Of a DNA stretch of 64,000 nucleotides, positions 26,486-35,738 are shown piece after piece. Position 1 is the stretch's first letter. Each line of letters starts with the position of its first letter. The DNA is from Frankia sp. AgB32 (lineage in GTDB: Bacteria > Actinomycetota > Actinomycetes > Frankiales > Frankiaceae): the NCBI RefSeq assembly GCF_023243045.1, contig NZ_JALKFX010000015.1, positions 23,630 through 87,629 of the forward strand, read 5' to 3'. The position numbers and the translations under genes were made by a program. Below the pieces are notes generated by a model, which ran no database searches, was not told the origin of the DNA, and saw only the letters and a list, made by a program, of their open reading frames with translations.

Positions 26486-29155
26486 TTGCTGATTGACAGA
26501 TCACTGGTGGAGGCGGCGCTCCCGGGTTACTCCGTCGAGGGCGACCTGGGCCGGGGTGGGTACGGCCTCGTCCTGGCCGGTCAGCACCGGCTCATCGGCC
26601 GCAAGGTGGCCATCAAGATCCTTCTCGACACCTCCGACGACCCCGAGCTGCGCGCCCGCTTCCTGTCCGAGGCGCGGGTCCTGGCCGAGCTCGACCATCC
26701 GCACATCGTCCGCATCCACGACTACGTCGAGCACGAGGGCACCTGCCTGCTCGTGATGGAGCTGCTCTCCGGCGGGACCCTCAAGCAGCGCATCAGCAGC
26801 GGCCCGCTGTCGCCGGAGACGACGGTCTCCGTCGGGCTGGCGGCCGCGGCGGCGCTGTCCACCGCGCATGCCCAGGGCGTGCTGCACCGCGACGTCAAGC
26901 CGGACAACATCATGTTCGACGGCGGCGGCCTGCTGAAGGTGACCGACTTCGGCATTGCCAAGATCTTCGACGGGGCGGAGACGACGGCGAGCGCGATCCT
27001 CGGCACGCCGCGCTACATGGCCCCCGAGCAGATCATGGGCGTCCGGCTGTTCCCGTCGACGGACCTCTACGCCCTCGCCGGCGTGCTCTACGAGATGATC
27101 GCCGGCCGGCCGCTGTTCGGCCGCCAGATGGCCGTCCAGCCGCTCACCCACCACCATCTGACGATCATGCCGGAGCCGCTGACCACGGTCCCGCCGCCGG
27201 TCTCGATGGTGATCATGCGGGCCCTGGCGAAGGACCCGAACGCCCGCTTCGCCGACGCGAACGACTTCGCGCTGGAGCTCGGCCGCGCCGCCAGCCGGGC
27301 CTTCGGCCCGAACTGGCTGTCCCGTTCCGAGGTCAAGCTCCGGGTGGACGACGAGATCCGCGACGCCGCGCTGGGCGTGTCGACGACCCCCCGGCCCGCC
27401 CCCGGCGGACCGGGGGGATATCCGGGCTCGGGCCCGCGCCCCGCGGGGTACCCGGGCACGCCAGGGGCCTTCGGCGGACCTGGCGGCGGACGCCCGGGCG
27501 GCGTCGGACCGGGCGGGATGGGCCCGGGGGGGATGGGGCCGGGGGGGATGGGCCCGGGGGGGATGGGCCCGGGGGGGATGGGCCCGGGGGGAGCTGGCCC
27601 GAGTGGGCCTGGGCGCCCGGGCGGACCTGGCGTCGGCTACCCGCCCGCCGGCTACCCGGGGCGTCCCGGCCAGGCCATCCCCGGCACGGCGGCGCCCGGC
27701 GGGCAGTCCACGCCAGGGCAGGCCGGGCCGGGACCAACCGGGCCAGGACCGACCGCGCCGGGTGACGCCGGATTCACCAACGCGCCGACGGCGCGTGGCG
27801 GTCCGGGCCAGCAGCCGGGCGGTTGGAACGCGCATCAACCCGGCTCGACCCCACCGTCCCGCACCCCGCCACCCCGGCCGCTCGGCGGCGGCTACGGACC
27901 CGGCGGGCCTGCCGGCGCCGGAACGCCCGCCGGTGGGCCGTACGGTCCGCCGCCGCGCGGGTCGGCGCACTCCGCGCACCGGGGCGGGCCTGGTCAGGGC
28001 GGCGGTACGGGCCTCAGTCGGAAACAGACGACATGGCTCATCGCTGGGACGGCGTTCGTCTTCATCGCGGCGATCACTGTCGGCATCGTGCTGGCGGTGG
28101 CGAACTCCGGCGGCGGGGGCGACGGCGGATCAGGCGGCCGCCCGGCGGTGACGGCCAAGGCGTACGTGGGCCCGGCGCTGACGGTGCAGGGGCTCAGCCC
28201 GTACAGCCTGTCGATCCAGCCGGACGGCGCGCTGCTGGTGTCCAGCCTGGCGACCGACCGCGTCCAGAAGATCACCCCGGCCGGGGTTGCGAGCGACTTC
28301 GCCGGGACCGGCGCGGGCGGGATCAGTGGGGACGGCGGCCCGGCCACCTCCGCCCAGCTTGACGGCCCCGGCTCGACCGTGCGCGACAAGGCCGGCGACG
28401 TCTTCATCGGGGACGCGAAGAACAACCGCATCCGCAAGGTCACGCCGGCCGGCGTGATCACGACGGTCGTCGGCACCGGCACCGCCGGCTACGGCGGCGA
28501 CGGCGGCCCGGCCACCGCCGCACAGATCAACAGCGCCGAGAAGGTCGTCGTCGGGCCCGACGGCAGCCTCTTCCTCTCCGACTACGAGAACCACCGCATC
28601 CGCAAGGTCGACCCGAACGGCATCATCAGCACGTACGTCGGGACCGGTGTCGCCGGCTACACCGGCGCGAACGGGCCGGCCACCCAGGCGAAGATCAACG
28701 GTCCGAACGACCTCGCCATGGGCTCCGACGGCACGCTCTACTTCGCCGACCTCGGCAGCGACACCATCCAGAAGGTCACCCCGGACGGCATCATCAGCAC
28801 GATCGCCGGCACCGGCGACGGCGGCTACTCCGGCGACGGCGGACCGGCCACGGCCGCCAAGCTCAACGTGCCCTCGGTGTCGCTCGGACCCGACGGCAAG
28901 ACCTTCTACATCGCCGACTACCGCAACAACCGGATCCGCAAGATCGACCCGAACGGCATCATCACCACGATCGCCGGCACGGGTGTCGAGGGCTCCTCCG
29001 GTGACGGCGGCCCAGCGACCGCCGCCCAGTTCAAGAACCCGAGCTCGGTGGTCGCCGACGGCAGCGGCTCGATCTACATCTCGGACAACGGCAACGACCG
29101 GGTCCGCCGCATCGACCCGAACGGCACTGTTTCGACCATCGCCCAGCCGGGCTGA
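26486..29155 (+). CDS. Membrane Ser/Thr protein kinase with extracellular NHL beta-propeller (first of a tandem pair)
   Basis: 889 residues. The N-terminal kinase domain is complete: glycine loop GRGGYG (22-27), K44 in VAIK, HRDVKPDN with catalytic D136, DFG (154-156) and APE (179-181). A Gly/Pro/Met-rich linker of about 220 residues follows, with five GMGPG repeats. A single membrane helix lies at about 515-538 (WLIAGTAFVFIAAITVGIVLAV). The outer part (about 555-889) has at least five NHL-type repeats of the form GDGGPATAAQ..GPDGSLFLSDYENHRIRKV. This is the PknD-like plan: an outside propeller sensing a ligand and an inside kinase. The TTG start is uncertain; GTG 26507 is an alternative. Confidence 0.85.
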   Translation: MLIDRSLVEAALPGYSVEGDLGRGGYGLVLAGQHRLIGRKVAIKILLDTSDDPELRARFLSEARVLAELDHPHIVRIHDYVEHEGTCLLVMELLSGGTLKQRISSGPLSPETTVSVGLAAAAALSTAHAQGVLHRDVKPDNIMFDGGGLLKVTDFGIAKIFDGAETTASAILGTPRYMAPEQIMGVRLFPSTDLYALAGVLYEMIAGRPLFGRQMAVQPLTHHHLTIMPEPLTTVPPPVSMVIMRALAKDPNARFADANDFALELGRAASRAFGPNWLSRSEVKLRVDDEIRDAALGVSTTPRPAPGGPGGYPGSGPRPAGYPGTPGAFGGPGGGRPGGVGPGGMGPGGMGPGGMGPGGMGPGGMGPGGAGPSGPGRPGGPGVGYPPAGYPGRPGQAIPGTAAPGGQSTPGQAGPGPTGPGPTAPGDAGFTNAPTARGGPGQQPGGWNAHQPGSTPPSRTPPPRPLGGGYGPGGPAGAGTPAGGPYGPPPRGSAHSAHRGGPGQGGGTGLSRKQTTWLIAGTAFVFIAAITVGIVLAVANSGGGGDGGSGGRPAVTAKAYVGPALTVQGLSPYSLSIQPDGALLVSSLATDRVQKITPAGVASDFAGTGAGGISGDGGPATSAQLDGPGSTVRDKAGDVFIGDAKNNRIRKVTPAGVITTVVGTGTAGYGGDGGPATAAQINSAEKVVVGPDGSLFLSDYENHRIRKVDPNGIISTYVGTGVAGYTGANGPATQAKINGPNDLAMGSDGTLYFADLGSDTIQKVTPDGIISTIAGTGDGGYSGDGGPATAAKLNVPSVSLGPDGKTFYIADYRNNRIRKIDPNGIITTIAGTGVEGSSGDGGPATAAQFKNPSSVVADGSGSIYISDNGNDRVRRIDPNGTVSTIAQPG
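27516..27590 (+). repeat. Five 15-bp tandem units in the kinase linker
   Basis: GGATGGGCCCGGGGG is repeated five times (one unit has a single change), encoding GMGPG each time. The extreme G content makes the segment prone to slippage; unit number may vary between strains. Confidence 0.9.
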
Positions 29156-29163
29156 GCCCCGCG

Positions 29164-31677
29164 ATGAGGGAACAGATCGACGTCGGCCGGGTGTCCGCCG
29201 CCCTGCCCGGCTACGAACTGGGCGCCGAACTCGGCCGCGGCGGCTTCGGCGTGGTGCTCGCCGGTCGACACCGGCTCATCGACCGCCCGGTCGCCGTCAA
29301 GGTGCTGCTGGACCCGACCGAGGGCGGCGACGTCGGTGACTCCGACGGCGGCCTGCGGACCCGTTTCCTCGGCGAGGCCAGGGTCCTGGCCGGCCTGGAC
29401 CATCCCCATGTCGTGCGCATCTACGACTACGTGGAGTCCGACGGTCTGTGCCTGCTGGTGATGGAGCAGCTCACCGGCGGCAGCCTGCGCGGGCGCGGGC
29501 GGACGCTGAGCGCCCCGGCCTCGGCGGGCGCGATCGGGGTGGCCGCCGCGGTGGCGCTGGCCGCGGCCCACAGCCACGGCGTGCTGCACCGCGACATCAA
29601 GCCCGACAACCTGCTGTTCACCGAGGACGGCACCCCCAAGGTCGCCGACTTCGGCATCGCCAAGATCGTGGAGGCGACCGCGGCGACGACGACCGGCCTG
29701 GTCGGCACTCCTCGATACATGGCCCCGGAGCAGATCACCGGCGGCCGCCTCGGCCCGGGCACCGATCTGTACGCGCTGGGTGTCGTCCTCTACGAACTGC
29801 TCGCGGGTCGCTCACCGTTCCCTCCGGACCTTCCCGTCGCGGCGCTGCTGCACCACCACCTGTCCGTGGCGCCCCTCCCGCTGTCCGAGGCGCCTCACCC
29901 CGTGGCCAAGGTGATCATCTCGGCGATGGCGAAGGAACCGGGCTGGCGGCCGCCGACCGCTCTCGATTTCGCGGTCCGGCTCGCCGCCGCGACCACCGCG
30001 TCGATCGGTCCGGGCTGGCTGAACGCGAGCCGCGTGCCCGTCCGACTGCCCGACGAGGTACTCGCCGCAGCCGGCCACCAGCCAGGCACCGGGCCCAGCT
30101 CCTACGACCCGGGCCAGGGGACGCCCTCCGGGCCAGGTCAGCGATTCCCGTCCGGCCCCGGTCAGTGGACCCCGTCCGGACCGGGCCAGCAATTCCCGTC
30201 CGGCCCCGGTCAGCAGACCCCGTCCGGACCGGGCCAGCAGATCATGCCCGACGCCACGGTGCCGAACGGATCCCGCTGGTCAGGCCCCGATGCCGGGCCG
30301 AATGCGCCGGCACCGAATGCCCCGGCCTGGAACGCCGCCGCCCCGCCGGCCCCGGGCGGGCCGACCCGCGTCGATCATCGGGCGCCGGACCATCGGCCCC
30401 CGGACCAGTGGCATCCGGGCGGGCCGGCGCCCATCCCGCGGACGGCGCTCGGACCGCCCTCGCCGACCGCCCGCGCGGGGCGTCGTCACCGGCCCGACAA
30501 CCGCCGCCGGCTTGTGATCGCCGCGGTGGCGGCGGTCGCGGTGCTGGCCCTCACCGTCGGGCTGCTCATCGGCCTCGGCGGGATCGGCGGCGGAGGCGAT
30601 GACAAGCGCCTCGCCGCCTACGGCGGTGCGGCGGTCACGTACTCCGGGCTGGAGGACGCCCACGCGCTGGCCCTCGCCGCCAACGGCACGCTCTACGTCA
30701 CCGATCCGGGCACCGAGGTCGGACAGGGCCAGGTCATCCAGTTCACCGCCGAAGGGAAGGCCACCCGCCTCGGCGGCAGCGGCCCCCACCCGACGCCGTC
30801 GGTCGAGCCCTCGCCGTCACCGACTCCGGTCCTCGGCGACCACGGCCCGTCGCTGGCCGCCGAACTCCAGCAGCCGGTCGGGGTCGCGGTCGGTCCCGAT
30901 GGCGCGATCTACCTGGCCGAGACCGACGCGGGCCGCATCCGCCGGATCGGCACCGACGGGATCATCACCACCATCGCCGGCACGGGGCGCGACTCCTCCA
31001 CCGGTTCGGTCGCCGACAAGGGCGACGCCACCAGGGCGTACCTCGACGACCCCTACGCCGTCGCGGTGGACGGCAAGGGCGTCGTCTACGTCACCGAGGG
31101 CTACCGGGTCCGGCGGATCGAGAACGGACAGATCAGCACGGTCGCCGGCCGGCAGGACGAGTCGGGGTCAGCCGGCGACGGCGGCCCGGCCGTCAACGCC
31201 ACCCTGTCCGACCCCAGCGGCCTGGCCCTGGCCCACGACGGCACCCTCTACGTCGCCGATGCCGGCAGTGACACTGTGCGGCGGATCGACCGTTCGGGCG
31301 TCATCAGCCTGGTCGCCGGCAAGCAGGGCACGGAGGGACGTCGCGGTGACGGCGGCCCCGCCACCGCGGCCCAGCTGTACAACCCCCGGGGCCTGGCGCT
31401 CGGCCCGGACGGCTCGCTGTACATCGCGGACGCCGGCAACAACGTCATCCGCCGGGCCGACGCGAAGGGTGTGATCAACACCGTCGCCGGCTCGGGCACC
31501 TACTCGTCCGAGCAGGATGCCAGGACGCTGGCGACCCAGGTTCCGCTCAGCACTCCGTCCGGGGTGGTCGTCGATCCGTCCGGGGCGCTCTACATCGCGT
31601 CCGCCGGGGACGGAACGATCCGGCGGGTGGAGACGGACGGTTTCCTGACGACCGTGCTGACCCCGCCCGAATCCTGA
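29164..31677 (+). CDS. Membrane Ser/Thr protein kinase with extracellular NHL beta-propeller (second of a tandem pair)
   Basis: 837 residues, paralogous to the gene just upstream. The kinase domain has GRGGFG (25-30), K46, catalytic D144 in HRDIKPDN, DFG (162-164) and an intact APE. The linker differs from its neighbour: Pro/Ser/Gly/Gln-rich with repeated PSGPGQ. The membrane helix is at about 449-475 (LVIAAVAAVAVLALTVGLLIGLGG). The outer domain again carries NHL repeats (LALAHDGTLYVADAGSDTVRRI). It starts nine bases after the preceding stop, so the two are cotranscribed. The kinase and propeller parts are conserved while the linkers have diverged. Confidence 0.87.
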   Translation: MREQIDVGRVSAALPGYELGAELGRGGFGVVLAGRHRLIDRPVAVKVLLDPTEGGDVGDSDGGLRTRFLGEARVLAGLDHPHVVRIYDYVESDGLCLLVMEQLTGGSLRGRGRTLSAPASAGAIGVAAAVALAAAHSHGVLHRDIKPDNLLFTEDGTPKVADFGIAKIVEATAATTTGLVGTPRYMAPEQITGGRLGPGTDLYALGVVLYELLAGRSPFPPDLPVAALLHHHLSVAPLPLSEAPHPVAKVIISAMAKEPGWRPPTALDFAVRLAAATTASIGPGWLNASRVPVRLPDEVLAAAGHQPGTGPSSYDPGQGTPSGPGQRFPSGPGQWTPSGPGQQFPSGPGQQTPSGPGQQIMPDATVPNGSRWSGPDAGPNAPAPNAPAWNAAAPPAPGGPTRVDHRAPDHRPPDQWHPGGPAPIPRTALGPPSPTARAGRRHRPDNRRRLVIAAVAAVAVLALTVGLLIGLGGIGGGGDDKRLAAYGGAAVTYSGLEDAHALALAANGTLYVTDPGTEVGQGQVIQFTAEGKATRLGGSGPHPTPSVEPSPSPTPVLGDHGPSLAAELQQPVGVAVGPDGAIYLAETDAGRIRRIGTDGIITTIAGTGRDSSTGSVADKGDATRAYLDDPYAVAVDGKGVVYVTEGYRVRRIENGQISTVAGRQDESGSAGDGGPAVNATLSDPSGLALAHDGTLYVADAGSDTVRRIDRSGVISLVAGKQGTEGRRGDGGPATAAQLYNPRGLALGPDGSLYIADAGNNVIRRADAKGVINTVAGSGTYSSEQDARTLATQVPLSTPSGVVVDPSGALYIASAGDGTIRRVETDGFLTTVLTPPES
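30145..30240 (+). repeat. Two 48-bp tandem repeats in the second kinase linker
   Basis: A 48-bp unit beginning TTCCCGTCCGGCCCCGGTCA occurs twice in succession, encoding the FPSGPGQ/TPSGPGQ pattern. It stays in frame. Confidence 0.8.
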
Positions 31678-31801
31678 GGTCCGCCGAGTCCTGACACACC
31701 CGGCGGGGACCCGGATGGCATACGTTCGCGGGAGGATTCCGCGCCGCGCGACACCGGGTGCGGCGCCGGATTCCGCCCGGAAGGCTCGGCTGGGAGGACT
31801 C

Positions 31802-33403
31802 ATGCGCGGTCCGGACAGGCGGTCCCTGCTGCGGGCCGCCGGTGCCGGCGGGCTGTCCCTGGCGGGGCTCGCGGCCGGCGGCGGCCTGCTCGGCGGCTGC
31901 GACGACTCCGGCGGCGGACCGGGCCCGCGCGACGCCACCGCGAGCGACGCCGACTGGGCCGCGCTGGAGGGCAGGCTGGCGGGCCCGCTGCTGCGGCCGG
32001 GCAACCCCGACTACGCCGACGCCAGTCAGCTGTTCGATCCGGCGTTCGACTCGATCCGGCCGCAGGCGGTCGCGCGCGCGACGTCACCGGCGGATGTGGC
32101 GGCGTGCGTCGACTTCGCCCGGCGCAGCGGGCTGCCACTGGCCGCCCGGGCGGGTGGCCACAGCTACGGCGGCTACTCCACGACGACCGGCCTCGTCGTC
32201 GACGTGACGCCGATGGCCGCGGTGACCGTCGTCGGTGGCGGCCTCGCGCGGATCGGCGCGGGAGCGCTGCTGGTCGACGTCTACGACCGCCTCGGTCAGG
32301 CCGACCTGGCCCTGCCGGCGGGTTCCTGCCCGACCGTGGGCATCGCCGGGCTGGCCCTCGGGGGCGGTATCGGCGTGCTCGGCCGCCGCTACGGCCTGAC
32401 CTGTGATCGGATGGTCTCCGCCGACGTCGTGCTCGCCTCGGGCGAGACCGTGCACACCGACGCCGAGCACGAACCGGACCTGTTCTGGGCGCTGCGCGGC
32501 GCCGGCGGCGGCAACGTCGGCATCGTCACGTCGTTCACCTTCGCCACCCACCGGGCGACGCCGCTGGCGCTGTTCACCCTCCACTGGCCGTGGGCGGCGG
32601 CCGCCGACGTGGTCGCCGGCTGGCAGAAATGGATCTCCGAGCCGGGCGGCGCGCCGGACACCGTCTGGTCCACGTGCGTCGTCTCCTCCGCGCCGGCGAG
32701 CGGGGTCGGCGGCACGCCGGTGCTGCGGGTCAGTGGCGTGCTCTCCGGCAGCGCCGACGACGCCGCCGTCGCCGGGCTGCGCGCGCAGCTCGCCGCGCTC
32801 GTGGACGCCGCCGGGCATCCGCCGTCCAGCACCTCCGTCGTCACCCGCGGGCATCGTGCCGCGATGCTCATCGAAGCGGGTTGCGCCGGCCGGAGCGTGG
32901 CGTCCTGCCATCTCAGCGGTCGCACGCCGGGGGGCACGCTGAACCGGGTCGCCCAGCGGGCCGCGTCGGCCTTCCTGCTGGAGCCGATGCCGGCCCGCGG
33001 CATCGAGGCGATGCTCGCCGCGATCGAGCGGCGTCAGCGCACCGCCGACGCGGGCTCCGGCGTGGTCATCCTGGATTCCTGGGGCGGGGAGATCAACCGG
33101 GTCGCGCCGGGTGACACGGCGTTCGTCCATCGGGGGGCGATCGCGAGCGCCCAGTACGTCGCCGGGTACTCCATCGGCGCGAGCGCGGCGGTGAAAGCGG
33201 CCAACCAGGGCTGGTTGCGGTCCACCATCGCCGCGACAGCCCCCTACGTCTCCCGGTCGGCCTACCAGAACTACATCGATCCGGAACTGGCCGGCTGGGC
33301 GCAGGCCTACTACGGGACGAATCTCGATCGGCTACGACAGGTCAAGCGAGCCTACGACCCGACCAGTGTCTTCCGGTTCGCGCAGGGCCTGACGCCCGCC
33401 TGA
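31802..33403 (+). CDS. Tat-exported FAD-linked oxidase, berberine-bridge-enzyme-like lipoprotein
   Basis: 533 residues. The N-terminus has a twin-arginine motif (DRRSLLRAAG, residues 5-14), a hydrophobic stretch and a lipobox LLGGC (C33), so it is probably folded before Tat export and lipid-anchored. The FAD_binding_4 domain shows RAGGHSYGGYS, whose histidine takes the covalent FAD, and GGGIGVLGRRYGLTCD, whose cysteine is the second attachment point in bicovalent enzymes. The C-terminal YYGTNLDRLRQVKRAYDPTSVFRF is the BBE domain. Such enzymes oxidise sugars or aromatic substrates; the substrate here is unknown. GGGAGG just before ATG 31802 supports the start. Confidence 0.85.
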   Translation: MRGPDRRSLLRAAGAGGLSLAGLAAGGGLLGGCDDSGGGPGPRDATASDADWAALEGRLAGPLLRPGNPDYADASQLFDPAFDSIRPQAVARATSPADVAACVDFARRSGLPLAARAGGHSYGGYSTTTGLVVDVTPMAAVTVVGGGLARIGAGALLVDVYDRLGQADLALPAGSCPTVGIAGLALGGGIGVLGRRYGLTCDRMVSADVVLASGETVHTDAEHEPDLFWALRGAGGGNVGIVTSFTFATHRATPLALFTLHWPWAAAADVVAGWQKWISEPGGAPDTVWSTCVVSSAPASGVGGTPVLRVSGVLSGSADDAAVAGLRAQLAALVDAAGHPPSSTSVVTRGHRAAMLIEAGCAGRSVASCHLSGRTPGGTLNRVAQRAASAFLLEPMPARGIEAMLAAIERRQRTADAGSGVVILDSWGGEINRVAPGDTAFVHRGAIASAQYVAGYSIGASAAVKAANQGWLRSTIAATAPYVSRSAYQNYIDPELAGWAQAYYGTNLDRLRQVKRAYDPTSVFRFAQGLTPA

Positions 33404-33463
33404 CGCCCGCCTGACATCCGTCAGGACCCGGCGGGACGGGCCAGGGTCCGCGGCGGGGGCCGA

Positions 33464-33497
33464 CCCCGGGCCGGGAGTCGACGTCACCGGCCCGGGG
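33464..33497. terminator. Terminator after the FAD oxidase gene
   Basis: CCCCGGGCCGG (33464-33474) pairs perfectly with CCGGCCCGGGG (33487-33497) across a 12-base loop, 60 bases after the stop codon. Confidence 0.7.
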
Positions 33498-33519
33498 CGG
33501 TCCGCTCCATTAGACGCTC

Positions 33520-33550
33520 GTTACTCATCCGTTGCCCATTGGCTACCCAT
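33520..33550. promoter_or_regulatory. Three direct repeats with 11-bp period
   Basis: GTTACTCAT (33520), GTTGCCCAT (33531) and GCTACCCAT (33542) start exactly 11 bases apart. Read on the minus strand they are ATGGGTAGC, ATGGGCAAC and ATGAGTAAC. The word CATGGGTAGCC recurs upstream of the ParA-like gene at 36424-36434. The phasing suggests a protein binding one face of the helix. Confidence 0.5.
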
Positions 33551-33821
33551 GGTCATACCCCTGTCCAATAGGTGTCCCGATCCGCGGCGGGCCTTGTCCG
33601 CGGCGGTATTCGGCGGAGCGCCCGACTTCGCCGGCCGTCGACCTTCGGGTTTTCTCCCCCACCGCGGGTGAACGCGAGCTCACACGGCGAGGGTGAGCAC
33701 GGCCGCATCGGCGGTTCATCTTGCAGGCACTACTTAAGGTGAGTAGACAAATGCTGTCGGTGACGAGCCGGCATTGGGTGTCCGTCCGGCCGTGCCGGTT
33801 GGCTGTGCTGCGAGGTTTTAC

Positions 33822-33980
33822 ATGAGTCGACTCATCTGGCCGTGGGGTATCGGGCTGTTCATCATCTTCTACGCGGTGACCTCCCCAGGCAGCGCCGCGG
33901 ACGTCGTTCACAGCGCGGTCGGGGCGCTCGGCGGTGTTGCCAACGGCCTGTCCGACTTCGTCTCCCAGGCAGCGGCCTGA
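33822..33980 (+). CDS. 52-residue membrane peptide at the edge of the secretion-like block
   Basis: One hydrophobic segment (IWPWGIGLFIIFYAVTSPGSAADVV) is followed by an amphipathic tail. ATG 33822 has GCGAGG ten bases upstream. The size and context are like those of small proteins beside actinobacterial type IV secretion-like genes. It is convergent with the wall hydrolase gene, whose stop lies 28 bases on. Function unknown; a pilin or assembly role is speculative. Confidence 0.65.
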   Translation: MSRLIWPWGIGLFIIFYAVTSPGSAADVVHSAVGALGGVANGLSDFVSQAAA

Positions 33981-34007
33981 CCGGAGACCGGCCTCGTGAC
34001 CCGTCCG

Positions 34008-35003
34008 CTAGCGAATCTCCCTGGCCAGCGGGCGGGTCACGGCGACCGTCCCGGTCCAGTCCGAGATATCGGACTCCACGACCCCCCACCGCGCGCCCTT
34101 GGCCGCGATGACCTTGCCCTCGCCGATGTACATCCCGACGTGGCCGGGAGCGTCGGCCGTGCCGTCCGAACCAGGCGTGAACAGCAGATCACCCGGCTGC
34201 GGGTCGACGCCCGCGACCGCCGGTCCGAACGCGAGCTGGTCCGTGGTGACCCGGGGCAGTTCGATGCCGACGAGCCGGTACGCGGCCTGCACGAGCGACG
34301 AGCAGTCCCAGGTGTCCGGCCCTGTCGCGCCCCACACGTACGGCTTGCCGATCTGCGCCTGCACGAACTCGATCACCGGCGCGATCGTGCCCGGCGGGAT
34401 GTCGACCCCCACCTGCAGGGAGTCGCCGTACACCTGCGACTGAGCGAGGATCGTGCGCACGTAGTTGCGCGTCTCGGTGTAGGGCGGGACGCCCGCGAAG
34501 GCGAGCACCGCGCCGGCGCCGGCGTTGTACGCGGCGAGCATCTTCTCCTGCCCGTCGCCCGGCACCGACGCGACGGACGCCGCCACCTCGCAGTCGTACC
34601 GGGCCGCGGCGGGGATCGCGTCCGCCGGATTCCACACGTCGCCCCGGCCGTGACCGGCCCAGGTGGCGGGCATGAACTGGGCGATGCCCATGGCGCCGAC
34701 GGGGGAGGTGGCCCGCGGGTTGAAGCCGGACTCCTGCTGCAACTGGGCGGCCAGCAACGCCGGCGTCACCTCCGCGCAGCCGGCGTCGTTCGCCGCATCA
34801 GTGATCATTTTGACGTACTCGGCGGGGATGCCGTCGGAGTTCTGGATCGCCCGGTCGCCCTTGCCGTGATCACCGATGAACGGCCCGGCCACCATGACGA
34901 TCAGTAGCGAGACCAGCAGGATGATCCCGCCGACGACCACCACCGAACCGACGCCCAGCCACATCAGCCAGCCTGACCGACCAGGCGGAAACCGACGGGC
35001 CAT
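34008..35003 (-). CDS. Membrane-anchored peptidoglycan hydrolase: lytic transglycosylase plus NlpC/P60
   Basis: 331 residues. An N-terminal membrane helix at about 14-42 (WLGVGSVVVVGGIILLVSLLIVMVAG) puts the rest outside. The SLT/lysozyme-like domain (about 60-190) has the catalytic glutamate in LLAAQLQQESGFNP and AMGIAQFMPATW. The NlpC/P60 domain (about 205-331) has the catalytic cysteine in TWDCSSLVQAAY and the histidine in APGHVGMYIG. It would cut both glycan and peptide bonds. This VirB1/TcpG-type double hydrolase is usual in Gram-positive type IV secretion loci, where it opens the wall. The upstream lipoprotein gene ends six bases before its start. Confidence 0.88.
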   Translation of the reverse strand: MARRFPPGRSGWLMWLGVGSVVVVGGIILLVSLLIVMVAGPFIGDHGKGDRAIQNSDGIPAEYVKMITDAANDAGCAEVTPALLAAQLQQESGFNPRATSPVGAMGIAQFMPATWAGHGRGDVWNPADAIPAAARYDCEVAASVASVPGDGQEKMLAAYNAGAGAVLAFAGVPPYTETRNYVRTILAQSQVYGDSLQVGVDIPPGTIAPVIEFVQAQIGKPYVWGATGPDTWDCSSLVQAAYRLVGIELPRVTTDQLAFGPAVAGVDPQPGDLLFTPGSDGTADAPGHVGMYIGEGKVIAAKGARWGVVESDISDWTGTVAVTRPLAREIR

Positions 35004-35009
35004 CCCCGC

Positions 35010-35681
35010 CTACCGCCCCGGAGCGTCGCCGGCGGCGTTGGCGAGATCCGCCCCGGCCACCCGCCACGTCCCGTCCAGCTGGCGAAGCATCGTCAGGGCC
35101 GGTGTGGACACGGCCACGACCGGCGCCTGGCTTCCCGAGACCGTCTCGCGACGCACGTTCAGTTGGAGCACGACCCGGCCGGTCGCGCTCGTGTCGATCC
35201 CGCCGAGCGGGGTGGTCGCGAGGACGGACACCGTCGAGCGGGTGCCCGCGGCCCGCAGGTCCTGCCACGCCTGGCCGTCGGCACCCGCGGCCGGGCCGGC
35301 CGTCGCGCCCACGCCCAGGGACGCGGCGAAGTCATCGGTGAGACAGTCCCGAGCCCGGTCCAGGCCGGCCGTCGGCCCGGAATCCGTCCGCGCGTCGAAC
35401 GACTGCCAGCGGGTGAAGCAGTCGGCCGCGACCGCGGCGGGATCGGTGTGGTCGACCTGGCCGCTCGCCGGCGCGGTCGCGGTGGCGAGCGGCGGTCCGG
35501 GAGCCTGGCTCGCCCCGGGCGGCGGCCCCGTCGTCACCGACGGGCTCGGCGAGGACACCTCGGTGACGTGGCCGAACGAGCCGCAGCCGGCCAGCGCGGC
35601 CACCAGGGTCAGCCACACCAACGGGCCGAGCACGGCGCCGCGCCGGCCGGCGACGCCGGCTCCAGGTCGGATCGCGATCAC
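35010..35681 (-). CDS. Lipoprotein of the secretion-like block, possible VirB8/NTF2-like outer domain
   Basis: 223 residues. A signal peptide ends in the lipobox LAGC (about residue 33). A Ser/Pro-rich linker follows, then a folded domain of about 150 residues containing DPAAVAADCFTRWQSFDAR, two further cysteine-containing turns and a beta-rich end (VVLQLNVRRETVSG..DGTWRVAGADL). The WRV-type ending resembles NTF2/VirB8-like folds, which is inference. GTG 35681; cotranscribed with the wall hydrolase, six bases apart. Confidence 0.65.
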   Translation of the reverse strand: MIAIRPGAGVAGRRGAVLGPLVWLTLVAALAGCGSFGHVTEVSSPSPSVTTGPPPGASQAPGPPLATATAPASGQVDHTDPAAVAADCFTRWQSFDARTDSGPTAGLDRARDCLTDDFAASLGVGATAGPAAGADGQAWQDLRAAGTRSTVSVLATTPLGGIDTSATGRVVLQLNVRRETVSGSQAPVVAVSTPALTMLRQLDGTWRVAGADLANAAGDAPGR

Positions 35682-35738
35682 GTAGCGCTGCCGCCTACCG
35701 CCGGCCGCGTGCCAGGCCGGCCACCGCCGCCGACGTGG

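Larger units (their letters stand above)
33404..33821. other. 418-base regulatory spacer upstream of the secretion-like block
   Basis: No gene seen. In order it holds three stop-region copies of the word ACGCCCGCCTG, a strong terminator (33464-33497), three 11-bp-spaced direct repeats (33520-33550), a GC-rich stretch, and CTACT-TAAGGTG-AGTAG (33730-33746) near a likely promoter for the 52-residue membrane protein. Confidence 0.6.
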
